Part shown: positions 39,399 through 50,916 of the stretch, piece after piece
Position numbering within the stretch: the first letter of the stretch is position 1
Layout: every line of letters begins with the position of its first letter
Assembly: GCF_001039355.2 (NCBI RefSeq)
Contig: NW_019775453.1
Location: 62,001-126,000, forward strand
DNA length: 64,000 nucleotides
DNA from: Lingula anatina
Lineage: Eukaryota > Brachiopoda > Lingulata > Lingulida > Lingulidae
Direction of reading: 5' to 3'
The notes under the pieces: model-generated
Seen by the model: the letters and a program-made list of their open reading frames with translations, nothing else
The model's database searches: none
What the model was told of the DNA's origin: nothing
Program-made: the position numbers and the translations under genes

Positions 39399-42300
39399 CT
39401 AATAACGTGACTCTCTTCCATAACGTTTTTCACTTCGCTGTGCTCTGGAACCAGATCTTGGTTTAGGTGATGACCGCGATCTTGATCTTGATCTGAGAAC
39501 AGAAAAACACATCTGTTTACCAGTTTTATGATTTGCATTGTTTCAAACCAAATTATCAGTTTTATAATTATACATTCAACAAACACAATTATCATACAAA
39601 AGTTTTCCCAAAAGTATGCTTACAATCAATCTTTGCATGATTTAATGACTGAACACCACAACAATTTTCATTGCTTTATTATCACCTTCTATGTTTCCGA
39701 TTTCTTTGGTGTGATTTAGACTGGGATCTGGATCTTGACCTTGACCTACTGCGACTTCGACTCCAGTTTCGATCCCATCTGCTCGATTTACTATGCTTTT
39801 CTTCTACTTCCCGTTCTCTATGGCGTCTCTCCCTTTCTTTGCGTCGCAATTCTATCATTCTTGCACGAATCTCATCTTCTCGATTCTAAATTTGAAGAAA
39901 ATATCTGCTGAGTAATCATTCTGACTATAACAACATGTGAAAAGTTGCAAAGTAGAATCAGGAACACAAATTTCCAAGTTAAAATAATCTAAATTTATCA
40001 TGGAATTGAACTTTACATGTATTGCATACCATTTGTTCTTGAACCTGCTTTTCTTGCTTCTGTGCTTCAGCTTTTTTGTCTGCTTTGTCTGCAAATAATA
40101 ATAATCAATAATATAAACTTTTTCAAACTTGATATATCTAGATATGCTATTAATACCCCAATCTTCTGTTTAGAACAATAATCCACACATTATTCTTTTC
40201 ATACTTACATTGTTTGTTTAAAGCTGCCTGCATCTTCCTTTTCAACTTTTCTTGTGGGGTAAGGTTTGTCTGAAACTATCAAAAGACCTTCATTTTGTAA
40301 CTGCCACATTTGGTATCAAGAGGAAAAGAAACAGCCATTTCATACCCATTATCAACTACTGACAGTGATTCCAACTCAAAAAACAAATCTATATTATCTG
40401 TATACAGACATTAACACTCAACTCAAGAAGGAGAAACTCAATTAGAACCATGACTGGTTTCTTCTGAAATATTCTATGATAAAAGCACCCATGTCCCTGA
40501 GTGAAAGAGTTTAATAGAAATATATTGAGGTTCTTACTGACTTTGGATGCAGCTGCACTTTTACCATCCCCTATTATTGGTTCCAACCTGAAACAAAGAG
40601 GCATGTTCCATTAAAAAAAGATCGACTTAACAAATTGCACCAAGCAATGCCTCAGTTAAATTCCTAAAATGAATAGCTGTAGTTGTCATTTATTTATATT
40701 TGAGACACTTTAATATTCACTTTCATTACAGATGTATTACAGATTTATTACAAATTACAGATGTATTAATGCCATACAATGCCAGTTTTTACCCCCCCCC
40801 CCTTACCTTTTCTTGTAACCCTTGTCATCTTTTTCACTTTTCTCTTCTTTTTCTGTGTCTGATCCAATACTGTCATTGGAAGAAAGACTTGGGCGTCTAT
40901 AACTTTTAATCACTGGCTTTTGGACCTTTTTCTTAGTTGGGGAGGAAGATCTAGACCTTGACCTGTATCAAATAATTCAAATTTGCAGTTGTAAAAAACA
41001 AAAATGTTTATATGTGTTGGAACATCATTAATAAAATTTCTTCGACTGAACATAAAAATACATACTACAGTACCATGATGACATGCCAAAAAACAGCATA
41101 AAGCCTTTATGTGATATAAAATGAAATCATTTGGACTAAAAATCTAAAACATAATACCTTGAAGAGGAAGCCCTCTTCCTTCTTGATCTTGACCTTGATC
41201 TAGATCTGTGATACCTAGATTTCGACCTTGACCTTGAGGATCTGGAGGATCTACTCCGACTTCTAGAAGACCTTGATCTAGAACTTTTTCTTGACCTACT
41301 TCTAGATCTGCTTTTGGAACTTCTGCTGCTAGACGTGAATCTTGATCTTGATCGAGATCTGCTGTCTGACCTGATCCTTCTTGATTTAGTTGGTGATTTT
41401 GATGTACTTTTTTTCAACCTAGGCTTGTCGGGCCTGAAAGACAGTAAGATATTCATTTAATGTTGTGCAGCATATAACAAGATACATCGATATTAAATAT
41501 TTTATAGTGCATGTTAGACAATTTTAACCATGTGCACATTTTTACAAAAATAAACACAGATTCATCTCTAAATCCATTCAAAGTCATATAGCAACCTGCT
41601 TGAAAGCTTGTCGTTTAATTCCCCATTAGACACTAAATAGAATCCCCGCAGGGATTATGCAACAAGCATTCAAGTGGGTCGGCCATATTTGATCCGCAGA
41701 TCTGTCAGTCCACTGTTCTGAATGACATCTTATAAATATATCCACGTTTTTCAAGGATCATTTGATCTCTACATAATTCTATTCACTTACCCAACCTCGC
41801 TTTCTCCATTAAGCACCTATCTCAATCCAGTTTAAAGAAGAAGCCAAATTCTTCACTACAGAAACAACAACTTCTGTACTATGTAAAACTGTTTGATGTA
41901 GTAACATATTATCATCTCAATTTTTGATATCTATCTTAAATAGAAATTAAAAAGACACCGACCACGAGGGTCCCCGTGATTCAGAAGTTAATAGAGGAGG
42001 GAGACTCGGTCCTTGCACCTTTGGTCCTGTCTCTTCATCTGAACTACCACCCCCAAAACTGGTGATAAAGGTCATTTTGGGACTTGCATCTGGTGACCTT
42101 GACCTTGAGCGTGATGAAGATGACCTGAAAACACAATGTAAAGAATGTGCAACTGATACAGAGTTGTTTTTCCCCAAAATTACAATCATAAATTCATTAA
42201 TTTATCATATACCATGTTTTGAGTGCAGATAGCTAAAATAGTTATTCGCAGATAAGTAAAATGTAGAATATGATGATGAAACTCACCTCATTGCCTCATA

Positions 42301-45300
42301 TGTTGGACTTTTCCTAGCCGCGTAACTAAAACAAAGACCACATGTTAAGTTGATGCTTATACATACATAACTAACATATGTAATAAACAGTAAATCTAGA
42401 CATAGATACATGCATCCTAAGAATGTTAAAACAATTGCTTCATAAGCATACATACCTAGGAGGACTAAATTTTCTGTCCTTAAGTTTTTTCTCTTTAAAT
42501 GCTCTTCTTTCTCTGCGTGATTTTCTACCCTGTAAATAAAAAAATTAATCTCTCATATTAAACTCCAACATCTTAAGTCATGAATAGTTTATCAAAGCAC
42601 TTTGGAGGATATATTAATTTCTTACTTCTCATTTAGTTAATATTTTCCAAATCATTATCAAAATTCCATGAAAGCGAATAAAACTCAAATTAAAACTTAC
42701 ATGAACCCTACACATCACAAAATACATGCACACAAAAAATTATTAACTACTTACTGAAAATTGTGCTTTCTCTTCTTCTAAAAGTTTTGCCATTTTCAAT
42801 TCTTCTTCTTCATCCTTATCTTTCATTAACATTCTGAAAATATTCATGATTAAAAAGTCAATAAAAGTAAATTACATTTACATTAGACAACCCACATTAC
42901 TCTAGTTTATAACTGCTTTAAGTTTTCATTACACCCGTCCTATAAGTATAGTTTCTATTACAATCCATCTTTTCTAAATGCATATAACTCACTCTATGAA
43001 ATCATCAGTCTGCATGCCATAGGTAGCAGCACACTTGTTCAGGAGTTGTATCTGGTCAGGAGTTAAAGAATTCACATCAAGTGCTATATCTGTAAATTTA
43101 AAGAAGAATGACATGGAAGATGTACCACCTGCCTTTATAAAAGACAATCACATACCCTACACAAAAGTGAGATTTTGAATTACTTTAATGTCAAATATTA
43201 TTTGTAAGGTACTTAACTCATTTTCATTAGCAATCAGAAAGATCTTTGCTCTACATAAAGATGTCCTACTTCTATTAATAAAATATTACAGTACTTATTG
43301 ACACATGCAGAGTCTCACCTAAATCTTGATCCTCTGGATCTACTGATATGTCACTTTCTTGATCACTGTTTTCCTCTTCTTCTGGTGGAGGTGGAGCATC
43401 TTCATATGTGTAACCAATTGCTGCCTTCTTAGGATTGCTAGACATCAAAGTTTAAAATTGTCAATTAAGCAGTGAATGACACTCTTTCAAATAATTATTT
43501 TAGAACATGCACATATGCAAAACTTTTTTTCTATGCTTTATGCCACTAGCATGTAAAGTGCTTTTACCTTTTTTTCTCTTCTTCAGTCAGCCCCTTCCTT
43601 TGCTGAGTAATCTGTACATCATAAAATTGCTCTTCAATAGCAATCTGCTGTAAACACTGCTCCTCTGTCACTACGTATCAAAAGATTAGATTGAGGTATT
43701 AATTAAAAGTATTTATATAATATTAGCAGTAAGGTGCACTCGACACTTTCAAGAGAAATGCCACTGCAGAAAACTACAAAGAGTTTTTCTTACTAATAAA
43801 ACACATCCAAAAGAAATATATGACAGATATTATTCAAACTTTACCAGACTATTTAAAGTACCATTGACACTGAATACCACAAATTTAAAATTATGTAATT
43901 TTAATGTAAAAGCAAAGATAAAACCTTTATTCCTGCTACATAGAAAACATCTTACTTACAGCCTGAACATTCATTTTGCACCATGGTTCTATATCTTTCA
44001 TAATTACAGGACCGTTCTTCCTCATCTTCTGGGATTGAAGGTCTGAAATAAATATCAATGAATCTATGTCTGATAACACAATTTGGACATGTGTGTGGAA
44101 CTTTTCCATAAAAGTTAAAAACATAATAGGGCCATTCCGTGGTATTTTTTTGCTGTTATGGAAGGACATTTGACACTTCAAATAAAAATATTTTCAAAAG
44201 TAAAAAAGTTACAAGGTCCATTTTTTGTATGTTTATTCTTCTATATGTAAGTTATAATTGGGCAAAAAATTAGGTTATAAAAATTTACAGTTACAAAAAA
44301 ATTATAATAAATAGTTAGCATCTCGGAAGGACGTGAAATGGACATGGAATTTTAAATTTCAACTTCAACACTAAAATTCTGCTCTGTCTGTGTAGATATT
44401 TAAAAAGTCAAATCAAAATAAGAATATTTGATTATTTCACTTTCTCAGTGTATAAAATTCTTTTTGGAAAAAAAATAATAAATTTGAAAATAATGCATAT
44501 AAAAAAATCAAGTAGGCGTCATGGAAGGACGCGTCTCGGAAGGACATTTTGTCCATTGCTAAATAAAATGTAAAATAAGGCTAATAATAATATTTTATGA
44601 ATACATACCAGCATAAGTTTGATGAATAATATCAAAATTAAACAGGTCCTTCTATGGTAATATATTTCATCTTCAAACATGTTACTAATTTTGACTATAA
44701 TACAAGTTCTCATTTGCTCTGATCATCTTTAAATGATAGTGGGACATTTTTAGATAAAATCTTACCAAATCTATTAATTATAAATAATATCAATTGTCTA
44801 AATTATAATAACTTCAAAATTATTCATTCAAATGAAATGTTTCTCAGTTTAAAAATGCTTCTGTATATAATAATTGTGAATTTTAAGTTCAAGATTATCT
44901 TGAAAGACATAAGGGTTTAGGGCTCATTGGTCACATGACCTGTTATGGTCCAATCAAAATGCCTCATACGTGCTTCCACTGTGCTAGGTGTCATGTTTAA
45001 TGCTTATATATTTGTATTTAATTTCTTATTGAAGTGGTTCTAAGCAAAAAAGTTTTCATATTTTGTTTGCCCCCATTATGGTTGAGGAGAATATGAAGTT
45101 ATAAGTTTTTAGCTTTTGTAGTTACTGAGAAAACTTAAAAAATAGGTACCAAAATCATCTCGGAAGGACAAATTGATATTAATTAATCCATTATTTTATA
45201 ATGAAATATTTTTTAATCTAATGCACTTGACTAAATGTAAGAAATAACTTAAATTTAATGTATTTGGTCTTTATTGTTTAAAATGATCTCTATTATGAAA

Positions 45301-45512
45301 AATATATCAAAAATAAAAATGTCCTTCCGTGACACTATTTTAAAATTTTTCCAGATAAAAGTGTCAATAAAATCATAATTAATCATCAAAACCTTTAATT
45401 TCTTTTTGATTCTGGTGTCTTATGGTGTCTGGTTTCAGAAGTTATAAGTTTTATAAGTAGGATTCCTTTTTCAAATTTTGAGGTCTGCAGACCAAATACC
45501 ACGGAATGGCCC

Positions 45513-45564
<52 letters not shown>

Positions 45565-46372
45565 TGTTTTAAATAGAATTATTTATGCTTTTCTCTTTCT
45601 TGAAAATGATTTCTTTAATGAAAATCAACTCTACCCTTAGATGCTTATCAAATGAACTTACTCTGGGGATTCTTCTCGAATAACATGAGGAATTATGTCC
45701 AAATGAGCACGAACATCAAATCTGTCAATGAGATTATTTTGGTCCCCCTGCCATGGCATCCTGTTTTCAAATTAAAATTCACTTTTATTACTTACAAGAA
45801 ATATGCGACTCCATTTAAATCAAACCACTAAAATCTGTCACATTAAATTAACAGATGTTGCTTTAAACTTAATTTAAAATGTTTAAGGACCATATAATTA
45901 AAAACATAACATATACAAGATCATACACCAGACATCCTTACATGCTCTGTGGGCTCTCTGCGGCATATGCCACTGCTGGCTCTAAATGTATCTTTACAGG
46001 TCTTCCATACACACGAAGGAAGATTGTAGGATCTGCTTTCTGGAAATAAATAAATATACTTTTATTTTACTTAGCAAATTCTCTCAATGTAATATTTTTA
46101 TCTCTATATATAAAATAGTTCATTCTTAACCCTTAAAGTATTTAAAAATGTCACAACTTTCTAAATATATTGTCAGCTGAATAAGTTAGCAGCCAGAGAA
46201 GGATTGTGTTTGTGTGTATTTTTGAAAATAATAGTGGTTGAGAACAGGTGAACATCCCATATTCAACTCTTACAATTTTTTCATAATATTCTCTTCTTCT
46301 TTCTGCCCTCTTTCTGTAATCCACCATCAACCCCCTGATCTTCTTTTCTTGTTTTCTTGCTTCATGCCACAT
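39399..46372 (-). CDS. CLASRP: CLK4-associating serine/arginine-rich protein (CLASRP/SFRS16/SWAP2)
   Basis: Nuclear SR-related splicing regulator known in mammals to bind CLK4 kinase. Eighteen coding exons add up in phase to 647 residues (human 674): 46274-46372, 45942-46039, 45662-45760, 43960-44042, 43568-43670, 43319-43437, 42993-43089, 42755-42833, 42456-42529, 42287-42325, 41963-42124, 41158-41433, 40807-40962, 40542-40587, 40209-40269, 40030-40088, 39686-39885, 39399-39492. The start MWHEARKQEKKIRG and then DYRKRAERRREYYEKI is the family's N-terminus. MPWQGDQNNLIDRFDVRAHL, the TFITSFGG block and LTPQEKLKRKMQAALNKQ also match. A leader exon begins near 46391 and probably splices from ~46724 upward. 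Exon 40542-40587 uses donor AAA|gtcagt rather than the stronger gtaaga four bases on, because only that keeps phase. Confidence 0.93.
40791..40802 (-). repeat. G12 tract right after a CLASRP splice donor
   Basis: On the coding strand, exon 13's donor reads gtaagg and runs into about 12 Gs. G runs just inside an intron can act as hnRNP F/H-type splicing enhancers. Confidence 0.6.
40807..42124 (-). other. CLASRP: CLASRP arginine/serine (RS) domain exons
   Basis: Exons 41963-42124, 41158-41433 and 40807-40962 encode long RS/SR dipeptide runs (SRSRSRKSSRSRSSRSRSRS and similar) built from TCT/TCA/AGT and AGA/CGA codons. RS domains are phosphorylated by CLK and SRPK kinases. The last two exons (39399-39885) add a second, shorter RS tail. 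Confidence 0.85.
44129..45512. mobile_element. 1.38-kb DNA-transposon-like element with 19-bp terminal inverted repeats
   Basis: The left end GGGCCATTCCGTGGTATTT and right end aaataccacggaatggccc are perfect 19-bp inverted repeats, with a possible AATA target duplication (ambiguous because the right flank is an (AAT)n tract). There is no transposase ORF, so it is non-autonomous. A GGAAGGAC motif recurs inside at 44160, 44325, 44523, 44538 and 45162, and inverted at 45321. It sits in the CLASRP intron between exons 43960-44042 and 45662-45760. I cannot name the superfamily. Confidence 0.8.
45513..45562. repeat. (AAT)n microsatellite
   Basis: About 16 AAT units abut the right end of the TIR element. 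Confidence 0.95.
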
Positions 46373-46390
46373 TTTTCTTAATCTACTTGC

Positions 46391-47213
46391 CTGTAAAGTG
46401 AGCAACTGAAGTGTGTTACCGTTACTTTTCACTATACTGGATACAATTATTCAATTTAGTTCAGCTATTTATTTGGGCAAGCTTTCTGTTTATATCGCAT
46501 CATTTTTATTTGCAAATAATAACAATATCAATATCACTGTCACTGGTATCATATCATAGATAGAGTCAAACTCAAAGAACTAAAAATTTAGTAATTGAAG
46601 CCAAAGAAAAGAAAATGCTATCTATCGACACGACGACAGTGTCGTGAAAACTCGATGCAAAGCACTTTCAGCATGATTTTCTGGCGAAAACAAAATGCCA
46701 GTAAGCAAAGTAAGTATCTTTACCTGCTCGGTGATGGAACTATACACTTAACTGATGGAACAGTAACCTGAATCGTCAAGTAAATTATGCTTCTAATGGA
46801 TAGCAATTTGTCAGCCAAAGCCGACTTCTCGTGGCCCCGCCATGATGGTTTCTCCGATTGCATCGCCTCCTACAGGATTGTATTTGGGCAATATCAACTG
46901 GAGGATGAGGGGGGTAGACTATTCAATCCTTGTTTGCCAGTTTAGTTAGTGACAATGCTTTCAGAGTAAAATCACACGATGAATCTTTGTAAATTTTTAA
47001 TCCATCTACTCGTGTAACATATCTAACAACACGCTGAGCTCGTGAAAAGAATACTTTTTACGTTTTAGCTAAAAACGCAATACCCTATCTAGAATGAACT
47101 CGTCTGTAGCGGGAAAAACAGAACTTTTTGGTGAGTACCAGGAAATACAGTGCAAGGGAAAACTTTTGCTTTTTTTCCGACAAGTTGCCCTTTGAAGACT
47201 TTTTCCTGATTAG
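46391..47213. promoter_or_regulatory. Bidirectional promoter and leader exons of CLASRP and the acidic ORF
   Basis: On the minus strand a CLASRP leader exon ends with donor GAGCAG|gtaaag at 46724. On the plus strand a leader exon ends at 47213 (TAG|gtaagc) and splices to 47952 (ttctttttcag). The start sites must lie between about 46780 and 47150, a GC-richer patch (ctcgtggccccgccatgatgg). Confidence 0.5.
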
Positions 47214-47961
47214 GTAAGCAGAATCATATTCCATTTATCTAAGACTTTTACTGGTATAATTTTTTAAAATATATTTCTAGACCTACATGTACATAATTTT
47301 GTTGTAAATTTGGGGGTTGATTTGAACCCCAAGACTATTATGTCAATCTTATTATCTAAAGTTAAAACCGAAGTAATAATGGTACAGAATATGTTGATTT
47401 CAAACTGTTTTATTAGTCCATTAAAATTTTGTAAATCTTAAGAATTTATTTGATAAGGTGACTTTGTCAACACTTGTTGATTTTCTGTGTCATACCATAA
47501 AAATGAAAAAAAAAAAAAATCGGAGATAATTTAAATTTAATAAATTAATCGGAATCTACAAGGAATAATGTAATGGGGCGCCTTAGCAATAGTCTAATGG
47601 TTCACTGGTCTAAAAAATTGTATGCATGTGCCTCTGATGAAATTTACTTTATTACCAGTACCCTGCACACTATAAACTTTTTTATGCATTAATTGGGATA
47701 ATCAAACCTTCTGACTAATGACCCTTTGTATTTTTGCTACGGCCCCATCTTTTAAATAGTATTGGCAAATTAGGACTTTAGGAACTTATCCCATTTTCAT
47801 GCATTAACTGTATTAATCAGTAACATTAATTGTATTGTGTTAAATTCTGATCTAATTTAGGACCAACGAAACAAGTATAGTGGTTCTTAGATCTATCTTA
47901 TTCTAGCCACTTCTATGTACTGTAGATTTTACCTATTTATTTCTTTTTCAGCTTAATTAGC

Positions 47962-48768
47962 ATGGAAACAGTGGCAAGATTCATAGACTATCTAGATAAC
48001 CGCCCAACGTCTAAAAATCTCTGCTGTGCTAGTGAAGGCATTTTGTCTTTCATACAAGATGAGCAGGACATTAGAGATAACTTTGAGTATGGTTGCATCA
48101 TGGACTTGTGTGATTGCAATGGGGATTCTGTCCCGGATTTAAACACTGTTCTTAACTGTGATGAATCTCTATCTCAATCAGACTTAGAACTAGGGTTGAT
48201 TTATTGCAGTGAGGATCCTCTTGATGCTGCAAACTTCACTACAGAATATGGAGAAAATTCCATAGTGTATACAGATTATAATGTGTCTGAATTTATTAAA
48301 GAAAAATCGGTTTCTGTTCCTCAGACAGATGGAAGCATCAGTGATATATCTCATGTTCATAACATTGAGAATACCTCGACCAGCACAAGTGTAGGAAGTG
48401 ATCAATGTGGACTGGATGAACCACCAGATGACATAAACAGTATCGGTGAAAATCTATCTAGAGTAAGCATGGATTCAGATGAGGAAAATTATGAAGAAGA
48501 CACTGATGAAGTTGACTTTGGATTTTTCAACTCTGATGATGTAGAAATTGAAGAATTTATGGAGGAAAGTTTCTTTCATGAAATACCATCAGCATCCACC
48601 CCAGTGACCTTTGATCACCAGTTGCCAGAACTACCTGTACCAGATATAGACAATGAAAGTGAAGATTTATCTAGCAACAACAGCTTTTCAGAAAGTGTAG
48701 ACTTTGAGAGATCTTTAGACTCCTGTAATAGAGACCATTTGGTACCTGATGTTTTCTTTGAAGAATAA
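47962..48768 (+). CDS. Acidic protein of unknown family (268 aa)
   Basis: A single coding exon. The ATG lies 10 bases after a clear acceptor (47951), so the 5' UTR is spliced. The protein is rich in Asp, Glu and Ser with no obvious membrane segment or signal peptide. The N-terminal ~55 residues (ARFIDYLDNRP, ILSFIQDEQDI) look partly helical and contain several Cys (LCCAS, MDLCDCNGD). Residues ~175-210 are very acidic with aromatic/Leu residues (DEVDFGFFNSDDVEIEEFME), like transactivation or protein-interaction regions. I recognise no family. Polyadenylation signals AATAAA occur at 48856 and 48861. Confidence 0.75.
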   Translation: METVARFIDYLDNRPTSKNLCCASEGILSFIQDEQDIRDNFEYGCIMDLCDCNGDSVPDLNTVLNCDESLSQSDLELGLIYCSEDPLDAANFTTEYGENSIVYTDYNVSEFIKEKSVSVPQTDGSISDISHVHNIENTSTSTSVGSDQCGLDEPPDDINSIGENLSRVSMDSDEENYEEDTDEVDFGFFNSDDVEIEEFMEESFFHEIPSASTPVTFDHQLPELPVPDIDNESEDLSSNNSFSESVDFERSLDSCNRDHLVPDVFFEE

Positions 48769-48869
48769 TGAGGATGATGAAACAGCACTGTTGCCAAGTT
48801 AGCATACTGCCATGTTTGTGGACAAAATTGAACTCTTTTGACCTAGAAAAAAATTAATAAAATAAATAA

Positions 48870-50916
48870 TATATTATATATTAACTTTTATTGACTATGC
48901 TATATGTTAACAAAATGATTTTTAGACAAATGTGAAAAATGATGTATGTTATTAGACTTTAAAAGGAACCTTTTTATATTGTTGTTCTAACTTATCAATT
49001 AAAGTTTAACTATCTTTATTTTTGTTGATGGTTTGATTACTGGTTATTAGTGTGGAATTGCACAAAAAGCTTGTAAATGAAGTTTAAAGCTTTAAATTAT
49101 TTAAGAAAAAGAATAAATAAAATTGTGAGAAAAAAATTAAATTCAGTTCTTCACATTTTTACTCTAATTCATGTATGCTTTTTAGTTGTTTATAAGATAA
49201 GTTTGTTGTACATGCATGCATTGACCAAAATTGGATTGAGGTATAGAATACCAATTGCAAGTATTTATTACTAAACTGAGACATAATGTGCCATATTAAT
49301 GTTTACAGATCCAAATTTTAGGATCTTTCGCAAAAAATGCATTTTACTCATTTTCCTGGGATTATATGTTATTTTTCTCCATTTTAAATCTTAATTCAAT
49401 TCTTCCTTGCCTGACAGAAGCTTTAAATAACTGTAACAGTGGGAATTTTTAAAAAAAACCTTAACCCATGGGTCAGTTTTTATTCAAATTACCCATCCAG
49501 TCATGCTCAATTCTCTCACAGCATGACTTCTAGATCATGTGTGATGTAAAACTCAAAGTGGTTGATTGGCAAGTTTTGTCAGGGATGGTAAATTTGATTT
49601 TATTTGCAACATTTTATTCATACCAGTAGTATTTATCTTTTTAAATATGATAAAAATATTACTTGTTCTCAGGTGAGTTAAACAAGAAGCAGTTTATCAT
49701 GTATATATAGTTTGGTTAAAACCTTAATTAGGTACATGCACAATGTCACTTAAAAAGTGAATGCATTCATTGACAAAAATCTGCGTTTTGGACATTTTGT
49801 GAATAAATCTGTTGCTAAAAATATACAACTAGGAGCAAACATGCATTGATAATATATCAGGGTATATTCACATATTGAATCACTGCTCAGTCCATTAATA
49901 GTTAAACGAAAAGAATACAAGAAGGTTTGCATATGATTTACTCTGGCTACTGCAAAGGAAAATTCTGCTAAAAGTGTTTGATTACGCAAATGATTTTCCA
50001 AGACAGACCTATCTTAAATACGCACATAAAAAACTGTTTTGTTTGGTGTTTATTTATCGATATATAAAGTCATCAATCAATTCAAAAACAAAAAAGAGTG
50101 CCCATGGGTCAATTTAACGTTAAACTACAAAGCTTAACATTTTGTCTCTGGCTTGTCTTGAAAATTATACGGAAGCTCGTAAGAGTTTTTACTTCACACG
50201 TTTGCCATATTATTCTTATTATCAAAATTGGGATCTTTCCAATATTTTATATACAGATGACTAAGGTTTACTGTTTTGTGTTTAGTTACAAGATATTACA
50301 ATCTTTCAGCGGCGAATCCTTTAAAACCTTAAATTCAGACGTTACAAAACTGTATTTGTATGGTGATCCCTCAGTCTACCCAAACAGTAAATTCATATTC
50401 TTTTAGTGTTAACAACAATTTTGTCAGATATTTGGACAATTTGCCATAAACTGCTATCGTATAATATACAAATGTGTCAGTAATACGTCCAAACAAGAAA
50501 ACAGATACTTTATTTGTTGTATATTCATAATAATATACAGAATCATTGGTGATTTTTCCGATTTACAATTTTGTTCTTATTTTCACAATTTGTGTTAGAA
50601 AATATCCTTCCGCTTGGAATACGTGCCGACTCAATACTATATCTAAGACTTAAATATTCATGAAAAGTGAGTAAAGAAACCGAATCTATGTAATATATCT
50701 AACCACATTAAACAAACAGCGAAAAACACTCATATGTAGTGAATTGCACAAAATATCACCGAACTATATGATTAAGCGTAGTAATGGTAATCGGTGTACG
50801 CCGCAGGTGCAGAACAAAGCTAGCGGCTCACAAAAAAGTTTGATTTTCTTTCTTAAACGACAAGCAAATCTTCAACAAGTGCGCGAAAAATATAGGAGAA
50901 CGTTTGCCAATAGAAC
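48870..50916. other. Intergenic stretch upstream of CoREST
   Basis: AT-rich, no supported gene. The ORFs here are short and of random composition. The last ~250 bases before the ATG carry more CpG (gtgtacgccgcaggtgc, aagtgcgcgaaaaa) and probably form the CoREST promoter and 5' UTR. Confidence 0.5.

Noticed and set aside
41630-41720. GC-richer patch with aatccccgcagggatta palindrome in a CLASRP intron
   Set aside because: May be a repeat fragment related in style to 27514-27683, but I cannot define its ends or show homology.
50098-50406. 102-codon plus-strand ORF upstream of CoREST
   Set aside because: AT-driven composition, no conserved motif, no splice or Kozak support.
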